A stretch of DNA of 64,000 bases from Antarctobacter aquimaris (GTDB taxonomy: Bacteria > Pseudomonadota > Alphaproteobacteria > Rhodobacterales > Rhodobacteraceae). Where the stretch lies: NCBI RefSeq assembly GCF_900184945.1, contig NZ_FXYF01000001.1, forward strand, positions 310,001 to 374,000. The letters are read 5' to 3'. Positions 44,734 to 53,793 of this stretch are shown here, piece after piece. The notes below the pieces were generated by a model, which did no database searches, was not told the origin of the DNA, and saw nothing but the letters and a program-made list of their open reading frames with translations. A program made the position numbers and the translations under genes. Each line of letters opens with the position of its first letter. Position 1 is the stretch's first letter.

Positions 44734-45525
44734 ATGTATTCGTTCGAAATCCTTCGCCCCACCAGCCTTGCCGACGCGGTCGAGGCGCTGGGCCATGAAG
44801 AGGCGCAGATCCTCGGCGGCGGGCAGACCCTGATCCCGACGCTGAAACAGCGCCTCGCCAGCCCCGCCGTGCTGGTCAGCCTGACCGGCATCGCCGAGCT
44901 GAAAGGCGTCTGCCGCGAGGACAACGGCGACCTGTCGATTGGCGGCGGCACCACCCATGCCGACGTCGCGCGCGAGGCGGCGGCGATCTACCCCGCGCTG
45001 GCCGCGCTGGCCGGTGGCATCGGCGATCCGGCGGTGCGCAACCGGGGCACCATCGGCGGCAGCCTCGCCAACAACGACCCCTCCGCCTGCTACCCGGCGG
45101 CGGCTCTGGCTTCGGGCGCGACCGTGGTCACCAACACCCGGCAGATCGCGGCGGACGACTATTTCCAGGGCATGTTCGCCACCGCTCTGCACGATGGCGA
45201 GATCGTCACCATGGTCCGCTTTCCGGTGCCGCAGGTCGCGGCCTACGCCAAGTTCGACCAGCCCGCCTCGCGCTTTGCCCTCACGGCGGTCTTCGTGGCG
45301 AAATACCCAAGCGGCGTGCGCGTCGCGGTGACCGGCGCCTCCGAGGGCGGCGTGTTCCGCTGGACCGAGGCTGAGGCGGCGCTGTCAGCAGATTTCACGC
45401 CAGGGGCGCTGGCCGGCCTGTCCGTCCCGGCCGAGGGCATGATCTCGGACGTGCACGGCTCGGGCGCCTACCGCGCGCACCTGGTCGGCGTGATGACCCG
45501 CCGGGCCGTCGCCGCCGCCGGCTGA
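44734..45525 (+). CDS. coxM: Molybdenum hydroxylase FAD-binding medium subunit (CoxM-like)
   Basis: 263 residues. FAD-binding signature A-Q-I-L-G-G-G-Q-T-L-I-P (about 24-35) and the second motif I-G-G-S-L-A-N-N-D-P-S-A-C-Y-P (about 109-123) with T-I-G-G. The C-terminal CO_deh_flav_C part is present. It would pass electrons from the CoxS-type clusters to a quinone or other acceptor. The expected large molybdopterin subunit gene does not follow; instead come the quinoprotein accessory genes. Confidence 0.93.
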   Translation: MYSFEILRPTSLADAVEALGHEEAQILGGGQTLIPTLKQRLASPAVLVSLTGIAELKGVCREDNGDLSIGGGTTHADVAREAAAIYPALAALAGGIGDPAVRNRGTIGGSLANNDPSACYPAAALASGATVVTNTRQIAADDYFQGMFATALHDGEIVTMVRFPVPQVAAYAKFDQPASRFALTAVFVAKYPSGVRVAVTGASEGGVFRWTEAEAALSADFTPGALAGLSVPAEGMISDVHGSGAYRAHLVGVMTRRAVAAAG

Positions 45526-45540
45526 CAGGCGCACCCCGTC

Positions 45541-45554
45541 TACGACCTTAGGCG
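45541..45554 (+). promoter_or_regulatory. PQQ-island motif upstream of the SoxYZ-like gene
   Basis: TACGACCTTAGGCG, about 65-78 bp before the start at 45619. It matches the TACGACCTT half found before the alcohol dehydrogenase and cytochrome genes and TAAGACCTTAGG before the response regulator. Confidence 0.5.
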
Positions 45555-45618
45555 GGGTGAATCGCCGCCCTCTCCGTGCTAGCCTCCATGCGCCGCGACA
45601 CGTCTGGGAGGACCCGTC

Positions 45619-46404
45619 ATGCTATTTCGTACCGCGCTTGCCGCCGTCGCCCTGACCGCCGCCACAGCCGCGCTGGCGCTGGACGATCCGCAGACGCCGC
45701 TGAGCGATCCGATGCAATCCGGCATGTGGGACTACCACCAGAAGAAATTGCTGGGCGATCCCGCCGACATCCGTTTCGATGACCGGGTGATCCTGCGCGC
45801 CCCCGACAGCGCCGAGGACAGCCTGAACGTCCCCGTCCTGGTCGACGCCACCGCCATCCCGGATGTGAAACGAATCGTGGTCAGCGCCGATTACGGCCCG
45901 ATTCCGCACATCCTGACCTATTACCCCGAACAGGCCGCGGCAAAGCTGGCGCTGCGGTTCAAGATCGACCAGGCGACAGCGGTCCGCGCCAGCGTCGAGA
46001 CGCACAGCGGCACCTGGCACGTCGGTTCGGTCTACATCGACGCGGCGGGCGGCGGCTGCACCGCGCCGTCGCATGCCTATGCCTCGGACGACTGGGAGGA
46101 AAAGCTGGGCGAGATCCACGGCCGCCTCTGGTCGGCCTCGGGGCGCGCGCGGGTGATTGTCGATCACCCGATGGACACCGGCCTCGCCGACGGCATCCCG
46201 GTCTTCATCATCCAGGACCTGGCCTTGCAGGCCGAGGACGGCACCGAACTGGCCCGCGTGGAACTGCACGAGCCGGTGAACGAGGACCCGGCCTTCACCT
46301 TCTACTTTGCCGAGGGTGCGCTGCCCGGCACGGTGCAGGTGGTCGGACGCGACAACAACGGCAACCGCATCCGCGGCCTGCTGACTGAAGGCGAAACCCA
46401 CTGA
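45619..46404 (+). CDS. Quinoprotein dehydrogenase-associated SoxYZ-like carrier
   Basis: 261 residues, SD GGGAGGA, signal peptide 1-20 (ending A-L-A). A SoxY-like N-terminal part (V-P-V-L-V-D-A-T) leads to G144-G-G-C147-T-A-P, the counterpart of the SoxY swinging-arm cysteine, and is fused to a SoxZ-like domain (about 165-255, with F-I-I-Q-D-L and E-P-V-N-E-D-P-A-F-T-F-Y-F). The paired fusion is found in quinoprotein clusters, where it may carry a substrate or sulfur-bound intermediate; its role there is not established. The next gene overlaps its stop. Confidence 0.9.
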   Translation: MLFRTALAAVALTAATAALALDDPQTPLSDPMQSGMWDYHQKKLLGDPADIRFDDRVILRAPDSAEDSLNVPVLVDATAIPDVKRIVVSADYGPIPHILTYYPEQAAAKLALRFKIDQATAVRASVETHSGTWHVGSVYIDAAGGGCTAPSHAYASDDWEEKLGEIHGRLWSASGRARVIVDHPMDTGLADGIPVFIIQDLALQAEDGTELARVELHEPVNEDPAFTFYFAEGALPGTVQVVGRDNNGNRIRGLLTEGETH

Positions 46405-47345
46405 TGCTGACCCGCCGCGCGGCGCTGGGCCTGCTGGCCTCCCTCCCACTTGCCCCCAGGGCCTGGGCGCAGGCCCGCCTCAGCTATGACCTCGTGCCGA
46501 AACCGCTGGTCGATGGCATCTGGATGATCGAGGGCGCGACCGAGTATTTCTCAATGGAGAACGGCGGCGCCATCGTCAACGTCATCCTTATGCAGGGCGA
46601 TACCGGGCTGATCCTGATCGACACCGGATCGTCGCGCCGCTACGGCGAGGCGCTGGCCACCGCCGCGCGCCACCTCGACATCCGGGGCATTTCGGCGGTG
46701 GTGAACACCCACCACCACCCGGACCATTTCTTTGGCAACCAGGTCTTTGCCGACCGGCCGATTCACGCGCTGGGCGGCACCCTGCAAGCGGTGCAAGAGC
46801 AGGGCGATGCGCTGGCCGACAACATGTACCGCCTGCTGGGCGACTGGATGCGCGGCACCGAGGTGATGCCGCCGACGCAAGTGGTCGCAGGCGGGGACCT
46901 GACGCTGGACGGCCGCGACTTCACCGCGCTGCCGCTGGGCGGGCACACCGGGGCGGACCTCGCCCTGCTCGACCGCACCGCCGGCACGCTGGTCACCGGC
47001 GACCTCGCCTTTCTCAACCGTGCGCCGACAACGCCCAACGCCGACCTGCCGCGCTGGCACGCCTCGCTGGATGCGCTGGCCGCGGAACGCCCGGCCCTGA
47101 TCATTCCCGGCCACGGCCCCGCCGACCCCACCGGCGAATCGCTGCGCCAGACGCGCGACTACCTCACCTGGCTCGAGGACACGCTGCGCAACGGCGCGCG
47201 CCAGGGGCTGGACATGGTCGAGCTGATCGAAACCCCGCTGCCCGAACGTTTCGCCGCCATGGGGGCGCAGCCGCAGGAATACCGCCGGTCGGTCGCGCAC
47301 CTGTTCCCCGGGATCGAACTTCAGGAACTGCCGCGCGGCAACTGA
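46404..47345 (+). CDS. Quinoprotein relay system zinc metallohydrolase
   Basis: 313 residues with a twin-arginine-like start (M-L-T-R-R-A-A-L-G) and export signal ending A-W-A-Q. Metallo-beta-lactamase motif T-H103-H-H105-P-D107-H108, G-G-H-T-G-A-D and the closing P-G-H-G-P. Its start shares a base with the stop of the SoxYZ-like gene. Such hydrolases are regularly paired with the carrier protein in PQQ alcohol oxidation clusters and may process a carrier-bound intermediate; reaction unknown. Confidence 0.92.
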   Translation: MLTRRAALGLLASLPLAPRAWAQARLSYDLVPKPLVDGIWMIEGATEYFSMENGGAIVNVILMQGDTGLILIDTGSSRRYGEALATAARHLDIRGISAVVNTHHHPDHFFGNQVFADRPIHALGGTLQAVQEQGDALADNMYRLLGDWMRGTEVMPPTQVVAGGDLTLDGRDFTALPLGGHTGADLALLDRTAGTLVTGDLAFLNRAPTTPNADLPRWHASLDALAAERPALIIPGHGPADPTGESLRQTRDYLTWLEDTLRNGARQGLDMVELIETPLPERFAAMGAQPQEYRRSVAHLFPGIELQELPRGN

Positions 47346-47395
47346 CCCGGCCGTGCGCGTCTTCTCTCGCCAAGGACCTCCGGCATGACGCCCCC

Positions 47396-47974
47396 TCACT
47401 CCACTGCCACAGGCACCGGGTCGACCGGCGCCAAGTCACCGCCGATATCCAGCCAGCCATCCGTGCCCAGCCGGAACCAGTAGACCCGGAGATACCCCAT
47501 CGCCGCGATCCGCTGCGCGGCGTTCCAGCTCATCCAGCAATCCGCCACGCAGAACACCACCAGCGGGCGCGTCCTGTCGCCGCCGGTCAACCGCTCCAGG
47601 TTGTCACCCAGGTAACGCGTCATGTCCTCCGACAGCACCCCGCGCCCGACCTCCGGCAGCCAGACGGCCCCCGGCAGGCTCAGCCGCGCCTCCGACACCA
47701 GCCAGGTGCCGTCCAACTCGTCGAACCGGGACTGCTGCGCCGCAAAGACATCCAGCGCCACCGCCCCCGCCGCCAGCAAGTCCCGCGCCTCCAGCGGCGA
47801 GACCAGCAGCGCGGGCCCCGGAATGTCGTCCGGCGTCGGCGCGCGTTGCCGGCCGATGCGATAGCCGGTCTGCGGGTCGAACAGGTCCGGCCGCCTTGCC
47901 TGATGCTCGGCATAGGGCGCGGCACCCGGCGGGGTGGCGAGCAGCATCAACAACAGGACAAGCGCACGTTTCAT
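47396..47974 (-). CDS. PQQ-dependent catabolism-associated CXXXCW rhodanese-like protein
   Basis: 192 residues from the ATG at 47974, with a signal peptide (1-19) directly after the start. The rhodanese-type C-terminal part carries V-F-C142-V-A-D-C146-W147, the family-defining cysteine-tryptophan motif, with W-x-S-W-N-A-A-Q-R following. This protein type co-occurs with quinoprotein alcohol dehydrogenases. It is convergent with the metallohydrolase gene and 120 bp from the divergent phosphomannomutase gene. Confidence 0.9.
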   Translation of the reverse strand: MKRALVLLLMLLATPPGAAPYAEHQARRPDLFDPQTGYRIGRQRAPTPDDIPGPALLVSPLEARDLLAAGAVALDVFAAQQSRFDELDGTWLVSEARLSLPGAVWLPEVGRGVLSEDMTRYLGDNLERLTGGDRTRPLVVFCVADCWMSWNAAQRIAAMGYLRVYWFRLGTDGWLDIGGDLAPVDPVPVAVE

Positions 47975-48095
47975 GGCCGCAGGATAGGCCTCCGCGCCGC
48001 GCGGCGGAAGCCGCTCTTGCCTTCCGGGACGAGACTGGGGAAAAGGGCCGCAGCCCCAGCGGCGCCCGGGCATTCCAGGAACAGGGATTGCAGAC

Positions 48096-49496
48096 ATGGC
48101 CCCCAAATTCGGCACAAGCGGCCTTCGTGGCCTTGTGGAGGACCTGACCGAAGACCTGGTCAAGGACTATGTCACCGCCTTCCTGCAAGCCTGCCCGCAC
48201 GGCGGCGCGGTCCATGTCGGGCGCGACCTGCGCCCCTCATCGCCGCAGATCGCCGAATGGGTGATCGAGGCCATTCTGGACAACGGCATTGACGCGGTCG
48301 ATTGCGGCGTGGTGCCGACCCCGGCGCTGGCGCTGTCCTCGCTTCAGTCCGCTTCCGCGGCGGTCATGGTCACCGGCAGCCACATCCCCGCCGACCGCAA
48401 CGGGCTGAAGTTCTACGTGCCCACCGGCGAGATTTCCAAGGAGGACGAGATCCGGATCAACGTCCGGCTTGGCGCCGACACGCTGCGCGGCGCGCCCGGC
48501 GCCCGGTCGCAGGCCGACGCCCGCGCCGCCTATGTCGCCCGCTACACCGATGCCTTCGGTCCACAGGCGCTGGGCGGCCTGCGCGTCGGCGTCTACCAGC
48601 ACAGTTCCGTCGCGCGCGACATCATGGTCGAGGTGGTCGAGGCGCTGGGCGCCACCGCGCTGCCCATCGCCCGCTCCGACAGCTTCATCCCCGTTGATAC
48701 CGAGGCGCTGGACCCCGAGACGCAGACCCTCTTTGCCGGGTGGTTCGCCGAGCACCGGCTGGACGTGCTGATCTCCACAGACGGCGACGCCGACCGCCCG
48801 ATGCTGGTGGACGACACGATGCGCGTGGTCCCGGGCGACGTGCTGGGCGCGGTCACCGCCCGGGCGCTGGACGCGCGGACCGTCTGCACGCCGGTGTCCT
48901 CCAACACCATGATCGAGGCCCAGGGCGGTTTCCCCTTCACCGCGATCCACCGCACGAAGATCGGCTCACCCTTCGTGATTGCCGCCATGGAAGAGGTCCT
49001 CAAGGCCGATCCGGTGGCGCGCGTGGTGGGCTACGAGGCCAACGGCGGCTTCCTGCTGGGGTTCGCCGCGGAGGCTCCCGCCGGTCCGCTGGCGCCCCTG
49101 ATGACCCGCGATTGCCTGCTGCCGATCCTGGCGCCGCTGACGGCAGCCCGCGCGGCCGGCCAACCGCTGTCGCAATTGCTGGACGCGCTGCCGCCGCGCT
49201 TTACCGCCGCCGACCGGATCCAGGGCATCGAGACGGATTCCTCCCGGGCCTTCATCGAAAACCTGTCGTCCGATGCGACGGCCCGCGCGGGGTTCTTTGC
49301 CGACACCGGCCGCGAAGCCGCTCTGGACGAGACCGACGGCCTGCGCGTCACCTTTGAAAGCGGCGCCGTCGTTCACCTGCGCCCCTCGGGCAATGCACCC
49401 GAATTCCGCTGCTACGCCGAGGCGGAGTCGCGTGAGGTCGCGACTGCTCTGCTGACGCACTATTTACAAAAGCTGCGCGTGACGCTGTCTGCCTGA
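48096..49496 (+). CDS. Phosphomannomutase/phosphoglucomutase family protein
   Basis: 466 residues. Four-domain alpha-D-phosphohexomutase: active-site serine S95 in V-T-G-S-H-I-P, metal-binding D229-G-D231-A-D233-R-P, sugar-binding G-Y-E-A-N-G-G-F and the phosphate-binding R-P-S-G-N-A-P-E-F-R near the C-terminus. The H-I-P and E-A-N-G-G-F variants point to the phosphomannomutase (ManB/CpsG) branch rather than GlmM. It interconverts hexose 1- and 6-phosphates for polysaccharide precursors, consistent with the KDO and UDP-glucose dehydrogenase genes that follow. Confidence 0.92.
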   Translation: MAPKFGTSGLRGLVEDLTEDLVKDYVTAFLQACPHGGAVHVGRDLRPSSPQIAEWVIEAILDNGIDAVDCGVVPTPALALSSLQSASAAVMVTGSHIPADRNGLKFYVPTGEISKEDEIRINVRLGADTLRGAPGARSQADARAAYVARYTDAFGPQALGGLRVGVYQHSSVARDIMVEVVEALGATALPIARSDSFIPVDTEALDPETQTLFAGWFAEHRLDVLISTDGDADRPMLVDDTMRVVPGDVLGAVTARALDARTVCTPVSSNTMIEAQGGFPFTAIHRTKIGSPFVIAAMEEVLKADPVARVVGYEANGGFLLGFAAEAPAGPLAPLMTRDCLLPILAPLTAARAAGQPLSQLLDALPPRFTAADRIQGIETDSSRAFIENLSSDATARAGFFADTGREAALDETDGLRVTFESGAVVHLRPSGNAPEFRCYAEAESREVATALLTHYLQKLRVTLSA

Positions 49497-49523
49497 GCGA
49501 CCCACCCGGACCGACCGCCGCAT

Positions 49524-49579
49524 GAGTATTTTGACCAAGAAGAAGCACAGGTCGCGGCTTCTTCTGGTCTGGAATACTC
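49524..49579 (+). terminator. Long inverted repeat between phosphomannomutase and kdsA (dispersed-repeat relative)
   Basis: Left arm 49524-49546 starts GAGTATTTTGACC and ends GAAGAAGC; right arm 49557-49579 is its near-complete reverse complement, with GGTC and AATACTC. The arms pair over about 20 of 23 positions around a 10-nt loop. It lies between convergent genes, so it could terminate both. The arms resemble the GAGTATTTTTCCAGAGAAGAAG tail of repeats A-C. Confidence 0.6.
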
Positions 49580-49615
49580 AACTTCGACGGAAAAACGGGG
49601 TTAGCCGTTCGAAAG

Positions 49616-50437
49616 TCAGCGCCCCTTGGTCAGCCGGTCGATGGCGCGCAGGCCGGTCAGCAGGCGCCCTAGGTCGTCGATCGGCACCATGTTGGGCCCG
49701 TCGCTGGGCGCGTTGTCCGGATCGTCATGGGTCTCGATGAAGACGGCGGCGCATCCCACGGCGACGGCGGCGCGGGCCAGCGGCTCGACATATTTTCGCT
49801 GGCCGCCCGACGATGTCCCCTGGCCACCCGGCAACTGCACTGAATGGGTCGCGTCGAACACCACCGGGTAGCCGGTTTCAGCCATGATCGGCAGCGCGCG
49901 CATGTCCGACACCAGCATGTTGTAGCCGAAGGTCGCGCCGCGCTCGCACAGCAGGATCCGCCGGTTGCCAGTCGAGGCGATCTTGTCGGCGACGTTTGCC
50001 ATGTCCCAGGGTGCCAGGAACTGCCCTTTTTTGACGTTGATCGCCGCGCCCGTCTCGCCTGCCGCCAGCAGCAAGTCGGTCTGGCGCGACAGGAAGGCGG
50101 GGATCTGCAGCACGTCCACCGCCGAGGCCACCGTCGCGCATTGCTCGGGGCCGTGCACGTCGGTCAGCACCGGCACGCCGAACTCCTGGCGGATGGTCGA
50201 GAGGACGTGCAGCCCTTCCTCCATGCCGATGCCGCGCTTGCCCGTGAGCGAGGAGCGGTTGGCCTTGTCGTAGCTGCCCTTGAAGATCCAGGCGACGCCG
50301 GCGGCCTCGGCCGCCTCGGCAATGCGGGTCGCCAGCATGCGGGCGTGGTCCAGCGATTCGATCTGGCAGGGGCCGGCGATCAGGGTGACGGGGGCGGCGT
50401 TGGAGACCGTCAGGTCGCCGATGGGAACGTCGGTCAT
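49616..50437 (-). CDS. kdsA: 3-deoxy-8-phosphooctulonate synthase
   Basis: 273 residues. It condenses phosphoenolpyruvate with arabinose 5-phosphate to KDO 8-phosphate. Signature parts: A-G-P-C-Q-I-E-S (about 21-28), F-K-G-S-Y-D-K-A-N-R (about 52-61), V-L-T-D-V-H, I-N-V-K-K-G-Q-F-L and H-S-V-Q-L-P-G-G-Q-G-T-S-S-G-G. The opening A-G-P-C cysteine suggests a metal-dependent form. Its start overlaps the kdsB stop by ATGA, making kdsD-kdsB-kdsA one operon. Confidence 0.96.
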   Translation of the reverse strand: MTDVPIGDLTVSNAAPVTLIAGPCQIESLDHARMLATRIAEAAEAAGVAWIFKGSYDKANRSSLTGKRGIGMEEGLHVLSTIRQEFGVPVLTDVHGPEQCATVASAVDVLQIPAFLSRQTDLLLAAGETGAAINVKKGQFLAPWDMANVADKIASTGNRRILLCERGATFGYNMLVSDMRALPIMAETGYPVVFDATHSVQLPGGQGTSSGGQRKYVEPLARAAVAVGCAAVFIETHDDPDNAPSDGPNMVPIDDLGRLLTGLRAIDRLTKGR

Positions 50438-51222
50438 GTGATGCCTTCCTTTTGCAGAACGGCCTCGATGCGGGCCACGTCGACGGGGTTGTTGAGTTCC
50501 CAGAACACCCGGCCCTTTGCCTCGACCGGCACGCAGGTCACCGGCACGCCGTGTTCGAGAAAGCGCAGCTGTTCCAGCCCCTCGGCCCTTTCCAGCGCGC
50601 CTTCGGGCCAGCCCATGTAGGCGCTCAGCGCCGTGGGCCGGTAGGCGTAGACGCCGACGTGGTGCCAGACCTCGGGCGGTTGCTCCAGCGAGGCCACAAA
50701 AGGCAGCACTTCCTTGGAGAAGTAGAGCGCGGTGCTGTCGGCGCGGCAAACGGCGGTGGTGCCGCCGACGCGGCCGTTCTGGCGGTCGGTGACGAGGTTG
50801 GTCAGTGTTTCGGTATCACAGCGCAGGATCGGCGTGGCCATCTGCACCTGCGGGTCCGCCATCCGGGCAATCAGCGCCTCGACGAACCAGGGCGGGGTCA
50901 GCGGTGCGTCGCCTTGCAGGTTCACCACGCAATCCGGCGCCTTCGGCAGCTGCGCTACCGCCTCGGCGCAGCGTTCGGTGCCGTTGCGCGCCTGGTCGGA
51001 AGTCATCAGAACGTCAGCGCCAAAGCCGCGCGCCGCCTCGGCGATGCGGGCGTCGTCGGTCAGGACATAGACCGCGTCCGCGCCCCGCACCGCCTGCGCC
51101 GCCTCCCAGCTGCGCTGGATCAGCGGTTTGGCCACGCCGGTGGCGCCGGTCAGCGGCACCAGCGGCTTGCCCGGGTAGCGGGTCGAGGCGTAGCGCGCGG
51201 GGATGAAGATGACGGCGCTCAT
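50434..51222 (-). CDS. kdsB: 3-deoxy-manno-octulosonate cytidylyltransferase
   Basis: 262 residues. It activates KDO with CTP to CMP-KDO. Nucleotidyltransferase motifs: I-P-A-R-Y-A-S-T-R-Y-P-G-K-P-L (about 7-21), the S-D-Q-A-R-N-G-T-E-R and V-V-N-L-Q-G-D-A-P-L stretch (about 97-106), and the H-H-V-G-V-Y-A-Y-R. Overlaps kdsD and kdsA by ATGA. Confidence 0.96.
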   Translation of the reverse strand: MSAVIFIPARYASTRYPGKPLVPLTGATGVAKPLIQRSWEAAQAVRGADAVYVLTDDARIAEAARGFGADVLMTSDQARNGTERCAEAVAQLPKAPDCVVNLQGDAPLTPPWFVEALIARMADPQVQMATPILRCDTETLTNLVTDRQNGRVGGTTAVCRADSTALYFSKEVLPFVASLEQPPEVWHHVGVYAYRPTALSAYMGWPEGALERAEGLEQLRFLEHGVPVTCVPVEAKGRVFWELNNPVDVARIEAVLQKEGIT

Positions 51223-52169
51223 GCGACACCCGCCCGCAGCGCGTCATGGATGTGCAGCAGGCCCACCAGGGTCTCACCCTCGGTCACCAGCAGCACGGTG
51301 CGTTTGGTCTTGTTCATGATGCCCAGGGCCTCGATCAGCAGGGTGTCGGGGGCGGTGACCAGCGGTCCGCGCGTGGCGACCTGGCCGGCGCTGCGGGTCA
51401 TCAGCCCCTCCATGTTGCGGCGCAGATCGCCGTCGGTGATGATCCCGGCCAGCTTGCCGTCCTCGATCAGCGCGGCCACGCCGAACCCCTTGCGGCTCAT
51501 CACCAGCAGGCATTCCGACATCGGCGTGTCGGGGGCCACGACGGGCAGTTCCTCGCCCCGGTGCATCACCGCCGAGACCCGCAGCAGCTGCGCGCCCAGC
51601 GTGCCGCCGGGATGGAAGGCGGCAAAGCGCGCCCGGTCGAACCCGCGGTGCTGCATCATCGCCACCGCCAGCGCGTCGCCAAGCGCCATGGCCATGGTGG
51701 TCGAGGTTGTCGGCGCCATGCCGATGGCGCAAGCCTCCGGCGCGTCGGGCATCAGCAGCACGAAGTCGGCGGCGCGCGCCAGGGTGCTGTCGGCCTTCTT
51801 GGTCATCGCGACCAGCGGGATGGAAAACCGCGCGCAATGGGCGATCATGTCGGCCAGTTCGCGCGTCTCGCCCGAGTTCGAGATCAGGATCACCGCGTCG
51901 GCGGGGGTGATCATGCCCAGGTCGCCATGGCTCGCCTCGCCCGGGTGGACGGTCTGCGCCGGGGTCCCGGTCGAGGCAAAGGTGGCGGCGATCTTGCTGG
52001 CCACGTGCCCAGACTTGCCCATGCCCGACACGATGACGCGCCCCTGCACCTGCAACAGCCGCGCCACCACGGCGTCGAAACTGGCGGGCAGTTCCTCGGC
52101 CAGCCGGTTCAGCGCGGCGCTCTCGATGGCAAGGACGCCGCGGGCGACCTCTGTGGGCGTCTGACTCAT
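51219..52169 (-). CDS. kdsD: Arabinose-5-phosphate isomerase KdsD/KpsF
   Basis: 316 residues from the ATG at 52169; upstream in-frame sequence lacks protein character. SIS domain (about 30-170) with V-S-G-M-G-K-S-G-H-V-A-S-K and S-N-S-G-E-T-R-E-L, followed by two CBS domains (about 205-316). It makes arabinose 5-phosphate for KdsA. In this three-gene order it provides the whole KDO activation path. KpsF (capsular) and KdsD (lipopolysaccharide) cannot be told apart from sequence alone. Confidence 0.94.
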   Translation of the reverse strand: MSQTPTEVARGVLAIESAALNRLAEELPASFDAVVARLLQVQGRVIVSGMGKSGHVASKIAATFASTGTPAQTVHPGEASHGDLGMITPADAVILISNSGETRELADMIAHCARFSIPLVAMTKKADSTLARAADFVLLMPDAPEACAIGMAPTTSTTMAMALGDALAVAMMQHRGFDRARFAAFHPGGTLGAQLLRVSAVMHRGEELPVVAPDTPMSECLLVMSRKGFGVAALIEDGKLAGIITDGDLRRNMEGLMTRSAGQVATRGPLVTAPDTLLIEALGIMNKTKRTVLLVTEGETLVGLLHIHDALRAGVA

Positions 52170-52331
52170 GGGGTCCACTTGGCTCTTGTCCGTGGCGGGT
52201 GCTTTAGCGGCTCTGACAGGGCTTGTCCAACCGCGCAACAGTTTGCCATCGCCGCGCGCCGCCGCGTTGACATTTTCCCGCGTCGCGGCCCAAGACAGGC
52301 ACGACACAACGCCGTGAAGAGGAGTGCCAGT

Positions 52332-53654
52332 GTGAAAATCGCCATGATCGGGACGGGCTACGTGGGCCTGGTATCGGGGGTCTGCTTTTCGGATTTCGGG
52401 CACGAGGTGGTCTGCGTGGACAAGGACCCGCGCAAGATCGCCATGCTGGAGCGCGGCGAGGTGCCGATCTACGAGCCGGGGCTGGACACGCTGATGGCGC
52501 GCAACGTCGAGGCCGGGCGGCTGAGCTTTACCCTCGATCTGGCGGCGGCGATCGACGGCGCCGAGGCGGTGTTCATCGCCGTGGGCACGCCGACCCGGCG
52601 CGGCGACGGCCATGCCGACCTCAGCTATGTCATGGCCGCCGCCGAGGAGATCGCCCGCGCCGCGACCGGCTACATGGTGGTGGTGACCAAGTCGACCGTG
52701 CCAGTGGGCACCAACCGCGCGGTCAAGGCGGCGATCGCGGCGGCAAAGCCGGAGCTCGACTTTGACGTCGCCTCCAACCCCGAGTTCCTGCGCGAGGGCG
52801 CTGCGATCGACGATTTCATGAAGCCCGACCGCGTGGTCGTGGGCGTCGAGACCGAGCGCGCCGCCAAGGTCATGGCCGAGATCTACCGCCCGCTCTACCT
52901 GCGCGATTTCCCGATCATCAGCACCGACCTGGAATCGGCCGAGATGATCAAGTACGCCGCCAACGCATTCCTTGCGACCAAGATCACCTTCATCAACGAG
53001 ATCGCAGCGCTGTGCGAAAAGACCGGCGCCGACGTCAAGCAGGTGAGCCGGGGCATGGGGCTGGACGGCCGCATCGGCAATAAGTTCCTGCACGCGGGCC
53101 CGGGCTACGGCGGGTCGTGTTTCCCCAAGGATACCAAGGCGCTGGCCCGCATCGGCCAGGATTTCGCAGCGCCTGTGTCGATCGTCGAGACCGTCATCAA
53201 GGTCAACGAGGAGGTCAAGCGGCGGATGATCGACAAGCTGGCCGACCTCTGCGGCGGCAGCTTCAACGGGCGGACGGTGGCGGTGCTGGGGGTGACCTTC
53301 AAGCCCAACACAGACGACATGCGCGACGCGCCCGCGCTGACCATCGTGCCGGCGCTGGTGGGCGGCGGGGCAGCGGTGCGCGCGGTCGACCCACAAGGCC
53401 GCCGCGAGGGTGAACAGCTGCTGCCCGGCGTGACCTGGATGGAGGACCCCTATGCCGCGGCGCAGGGCGCCGACCTGCTGGTGATCCTGACCGAGTGGAA
53501 CGAGTTCCGCGCGCTGGACCTGTCGCGCCTGGCCGGGACCATGGCGCGCCCCGCGCTGGCCGACCTGCGCAACATCTACACCGCCGAAACCGCCCGCGCC
53601 GCCGGTTTTACCGCCTACGACAGCATCGGCCGCAAGGGCTACACCGAAGGCTGA
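52332..53654 (+). CDS. UDP-glucose 6-dehydrogenase
   Basis: 440 residues from a GTG at 52332 preceded by AGAGGAG; the frame is open upstream only as antisense to kdsD. NAD-binding motif M-I-G-T-G-Y-V-G-L-V (about 5-14), the K-S-T-V-P-V-G-T strand, and the catalytic cysteine C263 in Y-G-G-S-C-F-P-K-D, with a C-terminal UDP-binding domain. It makes UDP-glucuronate for capsule or exopolysaccharide. Divergent from kdsD over 160 bp. Confidence 0.95.
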   Translation: MKIAMIGTGYVGLVSGVCFSDFGHEVVCVDKDPRKIAMLERGEVPIYEPGLDTLMARNVEAGRLSFTLDLAAAIDGAEAVFIAVGTPTRRGDGHADLSYVMAAAEEIARAATGYMVVVTKSTVPVGTNRAVKAAIAAAKPELDFDVASNPEFLREGAAIDDFMKPDRVVVGVETERAAKVMAEIYRPLYLRDFPIISTDLESAEMIKYAANAFLATKITFINEIAALCEKTGADVKQVSRGMGLDGRIGNKFLHAGPGYGGSCFPKDTKALARIGQDFAAPVSIVETVIKVNEEVKRRMIDKLADLCGGSFNGRTVAVLGVTFKPNTDDMRDAPALTIVPALVGGGAAVRAVDPQGRREGEQLLPGVTWMEDPYAAAQGADLLVILTEWNEFRALDLSRLAGTMARPALADLRNIYTAETARAAGFTAYDSIGRKGYTEG

Positions 53655-53672
53655 GCGCCGGCAACGTGACCG

Positions 53673-53699
53673 CCGCGCCACAGCGGCGCGGGGTTTCTC
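53673..53699 (+). terminator. Likely terminator of the UDP-glucose dehydrogenase gene
   Basis: CCGCGCC (53673-53679), loop ACAGC, GGCGCGG (53685-53691), then GGTTTCTC. It begins 18 bp after the stop. The T-run is short. Confidence 0.5.
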
Positions 53700-53793
53700 G
53701 GCGGCGCGGGCGGCCGGTGCAGCCGCGCCTTTGCGAAAGCCGGCTTTCGCGCTAGGATTCCGGCAACGATAACAAGAAAGCAGGCAGACAGGC